A stretch of DNA of 64,000 nt from assembly GCA_029204225.1 (NCBI GenBank), contig CM055103.1:52171145-52235144 (forward strand). Reading direction: 5' to 3'. The notes below the pieces were generated by a model, which was given only the letters and a program-made list of their open reading frames with translations, did not search any database and was not told the DNA's origin. How positions within the stretch are numbered: the stretch's first letter is position 1; each line of letters starts with the position of its first letter. Both the position numbers and the translations under genes were made by a program. This document shows, one piece after another, positions 55,532 through 64,000 of the stretch. The DNA is from Diphasiastrum complanatum. Lineage: Eukaryota; Streptophyta; Lycopodiopsida; Lycopodiales; Lycopodiaceae.

Positions 55532-55730
55532 CTTCCTTTCCTTCATTCTTTGCGGCGGCTGAGTAACATCTCTGAAAATGCTAGTACCATCTTCGTCATC
55601 TTCAACAATCAAGGAAATCCCTGCAAACTTAGCTTTGTCGCACTTATGCCCTGGTTTCCATTTTTGCTTACAAGTGAAACATAAGCCTTGTTGCCGCAGC
55701 CAATCTATCTCTGAAGAATGCTCAAGTGTT
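55532..55730 (-). pseudogene. Gypsy-1 gag zinc knuckle region
   Basis: Minus strand: HSSEIDWLRQQGLCFTCKQK, WKPGHKCDKAKFAGISLIVE, DDEDGTSIFRDVTQPPQRMK. CFTCKQKWKPGHKC is the Gypsy-type gag knuckle. Continuing at 43337 across Copia-2 gives the usual acidic linker and then the protease. Upstream of about 55735 the gag is lost, so the element is 5' truncated here. Confidence 0.88.
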
Positions 55731-55764
55731 CAAGCTTGAAAGCTGGAGAGAGCTGCTACTTGAT

Positions 55765-56080
55765 TCAAAATAATAGAAGTATGATGTCGGCTATGAAAAG
55801 TAGTGCAAGCAATATCAACAGCCCACCAACAAACAACGACACCGCATTGATATCGAACAGGCAATATTCCTTGTTCCATATTGCAAAGTCGCGCAGCTGC
55901 TGTTTCTCTCTTTCCAGCATTTCTTGCCGATTCTTTCTGATCAGCTCCTGGAAATTCACGGACTCACCAAAATCCTCTTCAATCGTAGTGTCACTAACTT
56001 GTCGCCATGTCGTCGTGGCCGCTTCTATATGTTTTCTTCCGCCATTTCTTCCTTACAACAATTCATAACAATGTAACAGT
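55765..56080 (-). CDS. Unrecognised frame with C-terminal membrane segment
   Basis: Open from about 56075 (AATTTWRQVSDTTIEEDFGE) through NFQELIRKNRQEMLEREKQQ, LRDFAIWNKEYCLFDINAVS to LFVGGLLILLALLFIADIILLLF and a stop at 55765. A charged helical part is followed by one strongly hydrophobic segment at the very C-terminus, as in a tail-anchored protein. No ATG precedes the first residues, so it may be an exon or chance. I do not recognise the family. Confidence 0.35.
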
Positions 56081-56347
56081 GAAGTACTCTCGTACAACTT
56101 ATGGATTCCAACTTGTAATCATTACTTCGCAACCAATTAAAATTCTCCAATCCCCAAGGAATTTTGCATCATAAAGATTGCATCTGGATCTTCCCACCAA
56201 AGTAAAACTTTCCATCTCAAAAGAATTACCAATACTCTGCTTTCCTTAAAAACAAAACCCGTGACTTGGCAGCCGCACGTGAGTTACATCACTCGACTTG
56301 AAATCCCATCATGTTAATGTACTGGGGCTTGTTGTCCCATCCTCTAA
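56081..56347. other. No gene recognised
   Basis: Short non-coding stretch between the membrane-segment frame and Gypsy-3. Confidence 0.5.
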
Positions 56348-58720
56348 TCATGATGCCTCAAGATGATGTTGATTGAACATAATACCAGCTTTCATAATAT
56401 CAAATAAAGAATATATTGCTTCTCGATTGATATCTGCTTTCCCTTCATGAGGATGATATATTTTGGCGCGACTATTATTAACCATGAAAGGTATTCCTGG
56501 TGGGTGATGCCGCAAAATCAACACATTATTGCTAAACATATCTAAAATTTGATATGGCCCTTCCCAGTGTTGATCCTTTGACTTCAAGGTATTTGTGATA
56601 CTACCCGGGTAATATAGCACCAGGTCTCCCTTTTTCAGCTCTTGTTCATGTACATGCTTATCAAACCACTGTACTTGTTGTTGTTTAGCTATCCAATTCG
56701 TCCAGTATGCATATCCACTGTGTTCTTCCAATTTTTGCAACACATGTAACCATTCACACAATATTTCTCTAACCGTAGATTATATGTGGCTTGAATTCGC
56801 TAAGTTGGCAATATAAATTTATAGGGCATTATTGCATCTACACCACAGACCAATTGAAAAGATGTAAATCCGGTAGATATCTTATAAGCGGTGCGATAAG
56901 CCCATAATGCTGGTTGTAAGAAATCATGCTAGGAACCTCCTTTTTTAAACACTTGCTCTTTGCTAAAATACCTATCAAGGTTTTATTAGTGGCTTCGGCC
57001 TGACCATTGCCACGTGGGATGATACAAGGTAGAGGTACTATGCACAATTCGAAATAAAGTGCATCATACGTGAAACTATTTCTAAAGGGCATTCGAACCT
57101 TGTTAAGATATTACTAAATATAAATTTGGTAGTAGAGTTTGCTGTATTATTTCGCAAAGCCTTTGCCTCTGCCCATTTTATTGCATAATCAGTGGTAACC
57201 ACAATATACTAATGACCATTTGCGGTTCGATGGTGGATTAATCTTGCCAATGAAATCTAGGCCCCATCTTTGAAACAATTTGATTGGTTGAAAGGGTACC
57301 AATGGATAGTCCATTGTAGGTATTGGTCTTCTTTGCCTTTGGCAAGCATCACATTTTTGACAATACGTTACAGTATCTTTCCATACCGTGGGCCACCAAA
57401 CCCCGCTTGGAAAAATTTACTCACTATGGTTTCAAAGGCAAAATCATCCTCTTGTAGATCCAGAATGGGCCTCATCGATTTTGGGTGCTGCCACATCCTT
57501 AGATTGCACACATCGTCTCAGAACCTGGTCGTGGCCTCACTTATATAATTTGCATTCAATGATTTGAAAAGTGCGTGCTCTCCATATTAATTGACATCGT
57601 TGAGACTTCTTAAAATAAGTAGGAAATATTCCCTGATTCAAAAAATTAAACAAATCAATGTACCAGGAATCCATTACCAGTTTTGAAACGAATAGTTGTG
57701 TGTCAACACCCTCTATAACGTCACTTGTTTCAATGCAAAATAATTGGTCTGATACTATATAAACTTTGCCCGGTCGAATTCAAATATCAAACTCAAATTC
57801 TTGAAAGAAGATCGTCCACCGCGCGATCCTACTTGCAATCGTAGGCTTATGAATAAGGTATAGTAGTGGCTGATGGTCCATGCATACCACAAATTTATTG
57901 TCCAATAAAAAGTGACGAAATTTTTGGAGAGCAAAAATTAAGCTCAATGATTTTCTTTTGGTCATTGAATAATTCTTCTCCGCAGGCGTGAGCTATTTAC
58001 TTGCATAATACACAGGGTGATCATAGAACCTTTCCTCTCCTAGTTGCGCCAAAACACAACCGACAGCAACTTAGGATGCATCTACATGAATATGAAAAGG
58101 TTTACTATAATCCGGAGGTCGCAATATTGGGGCATATATCAAGGCATCAATCAGATCTCAGAATGCCTTATACCGCTTAATAGTTACTTTATAAACGGCT
58201 CCCTTCTTAAGAACCTGATAGAAGATATGGGTTCTATCTGCATATGTATAAATGTAACGCTGATGATACCCGGTCATTCCTAAAAATGTCTACATGTCTT
58301 TTGGGCTTTTTGAAAACCACATATTCTTAATGACCTCAATTTTAGCTGGATCAATGGACAATCCCTCTTTGGAAATAATCTGTCCTAATAAAACCCCTCT
58401 CCGCACACAGAAAGTACATTTCTCTGGATTCAAGCTAACACCAAATTCATAACATCTTTGGAAACATTTTTTTAAGTAATCCAAATGATCATTGGCATCA
58501 CCACAGAGACAAAAATCGTCAAAAAAGGTTTTCATAAATCCATCTAAATAATCATAAAACGTCATCGTCATTACCTTCTGAAAAGCTGCTGGTGTATTTT
58601 TCAGTTTAAACGGCATAATTTTATATGCGTAGGCTCCCCACTCCATGATAAAAGCCGTTTTTCCTCTGTAAAATTGACCGATATAATAAAAAAGGATCAT
58701 TGATTTTCTAGGGAAGAGTA
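56348..58720 (-). pseudogene. Gypsy-3 RT, RNase H and integrase (degenerate)
   Basis: Minus strand from 58700: TAFIMEWGAYAYKIMPFKLK, NTPAAFQKVMTMTF, MKTFFDDFCLCGDANDHLDY (FFDD box), FCVRRGVLLGQIISKEGLSI. RNase H from 57965: SLIFALQKFRHFLLDNKFVV, CMDHQPLLYLIHKP. Integrase: KCDACQRQRRPIPTMDYPLV, QRWGLDFIGKINPPSNRKW, TTDYAIKWAEAKALRN, IPRGNGQAEATNKTLIGILA, then the C-terminal module LKKGDLVLYYPGSITNTL and DQHWEGPYQILDMFSNNVLI ending at 56348. Style is Athila/Tat-like with no chromodomain. Many stops and frameshifts; no LTRs located. Confidence 0.88.
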
Positions 58721-59802
58721 ATTATAAATTAGAAAACAATTTGCTTAACCATTCATGTGACATCGGCCAAGGTCCATGGGTAATAAAAATCACCTTCCAA
58801 GGAATCCCATGACATCGATTTTAAGAAATTCACGAATATATTCTTAGTATAAAGAAATAGCTTATAGGGTTTTTGATTTTTTAAATTTGACATATCCATA
58901 AGGGGTCATGACCAATACCTCAAATTTCCGAAAAAAAAATACCCTCTTGTGACCGATAGTATTTGGCATCATTTTAGATTTACGCTTGTACCATGATCAA
59001 CTTGATCCAGTTAGTTTCATATCTCCCTTTTGGAATGGCATGTGTCCCATACCACAGATTCTCCCTCCAAGAAGACCATCCACTTCCTGATCAAATCATC
59101 CAATAATCGATTGATTTCATTGGAATAAATTTGTCTCATACAGATTTTCAAAATCTCTAGATCTGACAAATGACTCATATAACCATTGAGTCCATTTCAT
59201 CAATACTATCAAAGTTCTCAAGAATTCCATCAAATCCCAATTTTACAGTACAAATTCCAACTTCATTTGTCTTCACAACTTACTTTATCTTTACAATCAC
59301 CAAAAGGATTGTGGGTCACGCCTCATCATTCCATGAGTGACAGATTCAGTAATGGCTAAGAATGAGTGGGAATTCAATCCAATTGAGAATAAATTTGATT
59401 GAAAATGTTTCAACTAGAATTGCTCTACTGACAGTTGCATTTAATTCAATGTGCAATGACTTTTATTCAACCTTAGAGTTTTCTAGTTGAATAATTTGTG
59501 TCAAATTTCTCGATTCCTAAATGGTACCACAGCCGTGGTGGCCGGCACCTTGGCCAAAAAAAAATAATGGGAAATCACATTGTGGACATAAATGTCTAAT
59601 TCCCAATTGCCCATGTGGAAGTTAACTAATTGCATATGATTATTTTGCTTGATTATGAAATTCCAAAAAACGGCTTTACTAAATCGTAAAGCTATGGGTT
59701 AGATTTGACTAGGTCTCCCAAGTAGAGTGAGGCCGGTCAAATCCTACATGAATTTCTCTTTTTTGCCATATCCCTAGGAAATATCAAAAATTTCCATTCA
59801 AT
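58721..59802. other. No gene recognised
   Basis: Non-coding. GCCACCACGGCTGTGGTACC on the minus strand near 59527-59546 has a small dyad. It may be the leader of the Gypsy-4 5' part, which runs downward from 59981. Confidence 0.45.
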
Positions 59803-59909
59803 TACAAGTTTGTGTGGGTATTCTTGAACAAGTTTCAAGCAATATCCATAATAATGTATTGTTTATTTTATGAGAATAATGTGCTTGAAACTAATACCGA
59901 CAAACTTGC
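59803..59909. repeat. Imperfect inverted repeat inside the Gypsy-4 5' leader
   Basis: ACAAGTTTGTGTGGGTATT...AGTTTCAAGCA (59803-59841) is answered by TGCTTGAAACTAATACCGAC + AAACTTGC (59882-59909). The arms are about 28-38 bp with an insertion in one, around an AT-rich loop. Confidence 0.55.
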
Positions 59910-59981
59910 AATGCAATAGGAAAATACAAAAGCCAATAATCAATATCTACAGCTTTACAAAAACCGCAACCCAATAGCCAA

Positions 59982-60480
59982 TGTAAAAACCCATACCGAG
60001 GATACTCTTAGCCAAGCAAGCCACAACAGAGCAACACAAGGGAATCAGATGGTGGACAAACCAACCAAACCAAACCTAGATCATACGGATCTAGCCCCCA
60101 AGCTATGGATCAATCCCTCACAAGGGATAGAGGTGTCACACCAACAGCATGTAGCCACCAATCACACAATCAAGCATACACTAGTGAGAGCCCAATTGGT
60201 ATACTTATACCCTCCAAGGGCCATGCACCATTAGTAGTGCACCATGACACCTCACTGGACACCTATGCAGCCTATCTGGTCCACATCATCCAGTTCTCCT
60301 ATGACTCACTGATAGACCCATAATAATCCACCATCATGAGTTTAGGCCTCTAAATATTAATTATGACCTTATGCTCATGAGGGCTCCAGATCCCTCATAA
60401 TCATAATTAACTTATGGGTCTAGGTAGGCCTACTAACCTCTAACGGGATAATCAATCCGAGATCAGTCGTGGGCATGACA
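59982..60480 (-). mobile_element. Gypsy-4 LTR, left copy (inverted)
   Basis: 499 bp, TGTCATGCCCACGACTGATC ... GGTATGGGTTTTTACA on the minus strand. It is the reverse complement, with scattered differences, of 62450-62948. Outside it, on its own strand, lies CATTG (60481-60485) preceded by Copia integrase. Inside it, one base on, comes TGGCTATTGGGTTGCGG (59964-59980), in the primer-site position but not the usual initiator-Met type. Confidence 0.9.
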
Positions 60481-61086
60481 CAATGCATCCGAAAACTTTT
60501 AAATGCTTGATGAAGGTTTGGATCCAGTCTAGACTTCATAAGGAGTTTTGTTATTCGATAAAACTTTAGTTATATATCGATTTTGCAAATAAGTTGTTGC
60601 CAGAATAGCATGTTGCCAGAAGGATTTAGAAATGATGCATGAGTCATCATGCATTTGGCAGATTTGACTAAGGTTCTATTCTTTCTTTGTGTAGGATCGA
60701 CCACCGGGTGAAACTTTGAAGTAAAAAATTCTACCTTTCCAAAAATTCCTATAGTCCATATTTGATTTATTTGTATGCATGGATGTGCATGAACCTTTGT
60801 TGGCCTTGCATGTGTTGATAGGAAGTGCTAATTGTTGTTCAATACCATTTGTCAAACAATACTCCTTAAATGCATTGGATATGTATTTACCACCATTGTC
60901 AGTTCTCAGAGCTTTGATCTTTCTTCTTGTCTGCAGCTTAGCATTCTCTTTATAAATCTTGAAGAAATGGAAGGCTTCAGATTTGTGCTTCATAAAATAA
61001 ACATGAGAAGAGAGCCACTTTTTTGAGATTGAGCATTCCTTTTCTCTGACTATTGTAGCATAACTTCTTATCAAATATTCGAACAC
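60481..61086 (-). pseudogene. Copia-4 integrase, 5' part (inverted)
   Basis: Minus strand: EAFHFFKIYKENAKLQTRRK, IKALRTDNGGKYISNAFKEY (second catalytic Asp in RTDNGG). With shifts it continues NRTLVKSAKCMMTHASFLN and KVFGCI-like remains up to the LTR at 60480. The reading stops exactly where the plus-strand piece at 62949 takes up (AYGHVPKDTRKKL), showing one gene split by Gypsy-4. Confidence 0.85.
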
Positions 61087-61130
61087 ACTTAGGCATTTGT
61101 TGTAGTTGTTTCTGATACGCGTCTGTCTAC

Positions 61131-61776
61131 GACATACACTCCATCTTGTACTGAATTTCAGTTGCTAACGTGGATTTATAGGCGACATATGTGAAGATAC
61201 GATTCTAACTGATTGTGTGCAGGGAACCGGCCGAATCTGATAAGCATACGCGTAATCATAATTCTTTTATTTCTGCATGAGTTATGTGATCAGATAATGA
61301 ACATAATTGTTGTTCTGCTTTGTTGTTTTCTAGTGATAAGAACTAATTCCTTGTGCTCAATAAGAGGAATCAATTGCCTATCAGATTCTGTTTTGTGGAA
61401 TCTATTCTCTTGTCTCTAATTAATAGTAGCTTACTGTTCATTCTGTTGCCTGGAAAATAAAGTATCCTTCTACAATTTCAGACCTTGACCAAATCATTTC
61501 ATGTTGGTGTTTCTGGACGCCAATCTACTCAATATCTTTGGATAAATAGATATGTCATTGTAGTATCCGTTTCTGGATATTACACTCTTCACTCATTCCA
61601 TTACCCTTTGTACAATTATCATCCAAAATTCCAAATTTGTCTCTCTCTTGGGGAACGATAAACCTTTCCTATTATACATTTTACAAATTTTGTGGCATTC
61701 TATAATGACTAGGCTACCACAAAAGAGAAAGTTAAACTGTGGCTAGATAGAATGTAACCATAACTATAGTTGATTT
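61131..61776. other. No gene recognised
   Basis: Non-coding stretch between the inverted Copia-4 piece and the TIR elements. One breakpoint of the inversion should lie between about 61090 and 62213. Confidence 0.45.
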
Positions 61777-62067
61777 CATTAGGGGAGTTTTGAACTCCAA
61801 AAAGACCTTATAAGAATTCGTGCAAACATCTCTTTTGTATTATTATAATATTATAACACTATTTTCAACTAAGAACTTTGACTTGCCATAATTTCTCAAG
61901 ACTTACCACTAAAAAGTTATGCCATTTTTAATGTGGACTCAAAAAGTTACGCTATGTAGATTTCAAATTTGAGTGTTTTGATTGGTCCATGTGTAAAAAA
62001 AAATTTAGGAAACATATAAAGAAAATCTTTACAAAGGGTCCTTTTTGGATTTAGAACTCCTCTAATG
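61777..62067. mobile_element. TIR element (MITE-like), about 291 bp
   Basis: Left end CATTAGGGGAGTTTTGAACT + CCAAAAAGACC; right end GGTCCTTTTTGGATTTAGAA + CTCCTCTAATG. These form about 31-bp imperfect terminal inverted repeats. It carries no coding capacity. AACCATAACTRTAG occurs just outside both ends, though not directly abutting. Confidence 0.72.
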
Positions 62068-62102
62068 GCTTAACCATAACTGTAGACGAGCTGGTTACAC
62101 CA

Positions 62103-62213
62103 TGGGGAGTGGTGTGGGCAAGCAAATAAACAATATTGTTTTTCTTTATTAGACTTTTTTTCTCATCCTATGTGGCATTTCTTATAGGGTCATTTTCTAG
62201 CTTGAAACTTCTC
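62103..62213. mobile_element. Short TIR element (MITE-like), copy 2
   Basis: CATGGGGAGTGGTGTGGGCA ... GAAACTTCTCTAATG, closely related to 34697-34814 and with the same CTCTAATG terminus as the 291-bp element beside it. It lies directly against the start of the Gypsy-4 chromodomain remnant. Confidence 0.65.
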
Positions 62214-62422
62214 TAATGTCTGGAGACCAATTGGACCTATTGGATGAATCATCAGGTGTGACTCGACTTGAACCCGAAAGGATCTTGGATACAAGAACTA
62301 AACGATTGAGAAAAAGTATAGTTACCAAGCATCTGGTTCGATGGAGGGGTCACACAGATGATGATGATTCCTCGGAACATGAAGGGAGCCTGAAATGGAA
62401 CTTCCCTAGCTTTAAGTTCTGA
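62214..62422 (+). pseudogene. Gypsy-4 pol C-terminus with degenerate chromodomain
   Basis: RLEPERILDTRTKRLRKSIV, TKHLVRWRGHTDDDDSSEHE, GSLKWNFPSFKF then TGA. The form PE.ILD.R......I.. LV+WRG ... L...FP.F is the chromovirus C-terminus. The usual TWE is SEHE here. It is followed 18 bp later by a polypurine tract and LTR, as expected. Truncated at its left by the TIR element. Confidence 0.85.
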
Positions 62423-62437
62423 GGTCAGAACTTGAAT

Positions 62438-62449
62438 AAGGGGGCAAGA
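62438..62449 (+). other. Gypsy-4 polypurine tract
   Basis: AAGGGGGCAAGA directly precedes the 3' LTR; this is the second-strand primer of chromovirus-type elements. Confidence 0.8.
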
Positions 62450-62948
62450 AGTCATGCCCACGACTGATCTTGAATTGATTATCTCATTAGAGGTTAGTAG
62501 GCCTATCTCGACCCATAAGTTAATTATGATTATGAGGGATTTGGGGCCCTCATGTGCATAAGGTCATATTTAATGGTTGGAGGCCTAAACTCATGATGGT
62601 GGGTTATTATGTGTCTATCAATGAGTCATAGGGGAACTGGATGATGTGGACCAAACAGGCTGCATAGGTGTCTAGTGAGGTGTCACAGTGCACTACTAGT
62701 GGTGCATGGGCCTTGGAGGGTATAAGTATACCTATTGGGATCTCACTAGTGTATGTTTGATTGTGTGATTGGTAGCTACATGTTGCTGGTATGACACCTC
62801 TATCTCTTGTGAGGGATTGATCCATAGCTTGGGGACTAGATCCGTATGATCTAGGTTTGGTTGGGTTGGTTTGTCCACCATCCAATTCCCTTGTGTTGCT
62901 TTGTTGTGGCTTGCTTGGCTAAGAGTATCCTTGGTATGGGTTTTTACA
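62450..62948 (+). mobile_element. Gypsy-4 3' LTR, right copy
   Basis: 499 bp, [A]GTCATGCCCACGACTGATCT ... GGTATGGGTTTTTACA (first T changed to A). It is followed by CATTG (62949-62953), the same 5-bp target copy seen beside the left LTR, and then by Copia-4. Confidence 0.9.
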
Positions 62949-62953
62949 CATTG

Positions 62954-63222
62954 CCTATGGTCATGTCCCTAAAGACACCAGAAAGAAACTGGATGAGCAT
63001 TCTATTAAAAAACAAATTGTCGATTATTCTTCTTCAAATGGCATGTATAGACTATATAATTCTATTACCTATAAAGTTTTCACTAGTAGTGATGTCACAT
63101 TTCTTGAAGATCATTTTATTGACTTGAATGCCAAGAACCAGATTCTATATGTCTTTTTTGTTCCGAATACTAATGAATATCGAAATGCAATTTCGATTCC
63201 TTCATGTAGCCAATCTATATAG
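62954..63222 (+). pseudogene. Copia-4 integrase tail / pre-RT linker
   Basis: AYGHVPKDTRKKLDEHSIKK, QIVDYSSSNGMYRLYNSITY, KVFTSSDVTFLEDHFIDL, then loss of similarity and a TAG at 63220-63222. This is the block following FGCI in Copia integrases, so it completes the piece at 60481-61086 but lies on the opposite strand. Confidence 0.88.
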
Positions 63223-63448
63223 ATAGATTCTGAAGAAGAACAACACTTTAACCTTATCATTGAAATGAAAACTAGAGTAGTCCAAATATAGGTAAAACAC
63301 CCACCCATTATCAAGATATGAATCAAAAGCCACCTATGCGACAAGGCTAAATTGTGAACATAAACATGGAAATCACAAACAAAATTCATGTATACATATG
63401 ATTGTGGAAACAAAAATTTAATATGAAGTCTTGAAAATGTGAAAGAAA

Positions 63449-63582
63449 GATCAAATGAGTATATAATTGTACACATTTGAGTGTAAAATCATGATTGTGT
63501 AATGGTGACTATTTGAAAATAAGATCAAATGAGTATAATTGTACACATTTGAGTTTAAAATCATGATTGTGTAATGATTATA
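63449..63582. repeat. Tandem duplication, about 65-70 bp unit
   Basis: AGATCAAATGAGTATA...ATTGTACACATTTGAG.GTAAAATCATGATTGTGTAATG occurs twice (about 63449-63513 and 63521-63582), differing by a TA insertion and one substitution. Confidence 0.75.
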
Positions 63583-64000
63583 CTCAAATACCCGAAACAT
63601 GAGTTTGGGATGTTGTGGATAAATGAGATCATAAAAGCAAAAACTCATGAAAATTTGAAAGTCAAGAATATCAAATCATGAAATTGTCAATATTGGTGTC
63701 AAATCATGTTGAAGTGTGAATGGGTTGCCTTTCTTCTACAACATTAATATAAAATAAACTATTATCAAAGTCTTAGAGTTAGTTGGTGTGCACTTTTAGA
63801 GTTGTAGTTAAAATGACATCTTTGAAGCAAAGTTTAAAACTTGAGTTAAGAAAAGAAAATGCAAGTCACTATGACGCACTTCTAGGACAATAATCTCTTA
63901 CACATAATTAGTTACTTCTCATCCAATCTTAATGATATTCTATTCATCCAAAAATTACCACTATGATGACAAGCCATGTGTGGTATACCACAAAACACTG
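63583..64000. other. No gene recognised
   Basis: AT-rich DNA to the window end with no supported coding region. Confidence 0.5.

Noticed and set aside
59982-62948. The 499-bp inverted arms as terminal inverted repeats of a DNA transposon
   Set aside because: One arm follows a chromodomain pol end and a polypurine tract, both end TG...CA, and the outside bases are a 5-bp LTR-type target copy; they are LTRs.

Overview
This window looks like gene-poor nuclear DNA of a land plant. The only ordinary host gene I can support is the 5' part of a 2-oxoglutarate/Fe(II) dioxygenase at the left edge (minus strand, two exons). Almost everything else is plant-type LTR retrotransposon sequence. Several elements carry primer-binding sites matching plant initiator-Met tRNA (TGGTATCAGAGC), and two carry chromodomain-type Gypsy C-termini. 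There is also a tRNA-derived SINE-like insert, small TIR elements and a 250-bp (CT)n tract. I cannot name the species. The repeat load suggests a large genome; a fern, lycophyte or gymnosperm is a guess, not a reading.

Layout. 1-1.2 kb: dioxygenase. 1.2-8.2 kb: AT-rich intergenic DNA with LTR-element scraps and a compound microsatellite. 8.27-20.7 kb: a Copia 5' LTR followed by two tandem copies of a Copia/Gypsy chimera. In the chimera, Copia gag-PR-INT runs in frame into a Gypsy RT, then RNase H, integrase and a 3' coiled-coil ORF. The first copy has lost about 2.3 kb, and the copies are joined by a 16-bp filler copied from gag. 23.6-24.2 kb: Copia gag with a SINE-like insert between 16-bp target duplications. 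25.2-34.3 kb: the most unusual part, described below. 34.7-37.6 kb: degraded Copia (minus). 38.2-40 kb: 3' end and LTR of an unidentified LTR element. 40.9-55.7 kb: a nest in which Gypsy-2 (1,080-bp LTRs) sits in Copia-2 (about 948-bp LTRs), which sits in Gypsy-1. Gypsy-1 pol runs into a histone H3-like fragment. 56.3-58.7 kb: a third, degenerate Gypsy. 60-63.2 kb: a chromodomain Gypsy inserted in a Copia; its two 499-bp LTRs now face opposite ways, although both still abut the same 5-bp target duplication.

Most interesting region (28.3-34.3 kb). An intronless 330-codon ORF encodes a divergent histone H3 fold with a long basic/proline-rich C-terminal extension. It is transcribed away from an unknown acidic gene (U1, one 75-nt spliceosomal intron). 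The shared spacer holds five copies of the dyad CGCACAAGTGCG and six CACGTG sites. Downstream of U1 are pieces of a further gene set (U2) with a GDLK...CxxC block that recalls the zinc-binding part of RAG1-type DDE transposases. The middle piece of U2 is inverted relative to its flanks. A second, degraded U1 lies at 25.2-25.8 kb and a second H3-like fragment at 40.9-41.2 kb, so the components are multicopy. I suspect a composite mobile or viral-derived unit that carries its own H3 variant. It is decayed here, with stops at what look like former CGA and CAG/CAA codons. That whole-unit interpretation is inference; the H3 similarity itself is plain in the sequence.
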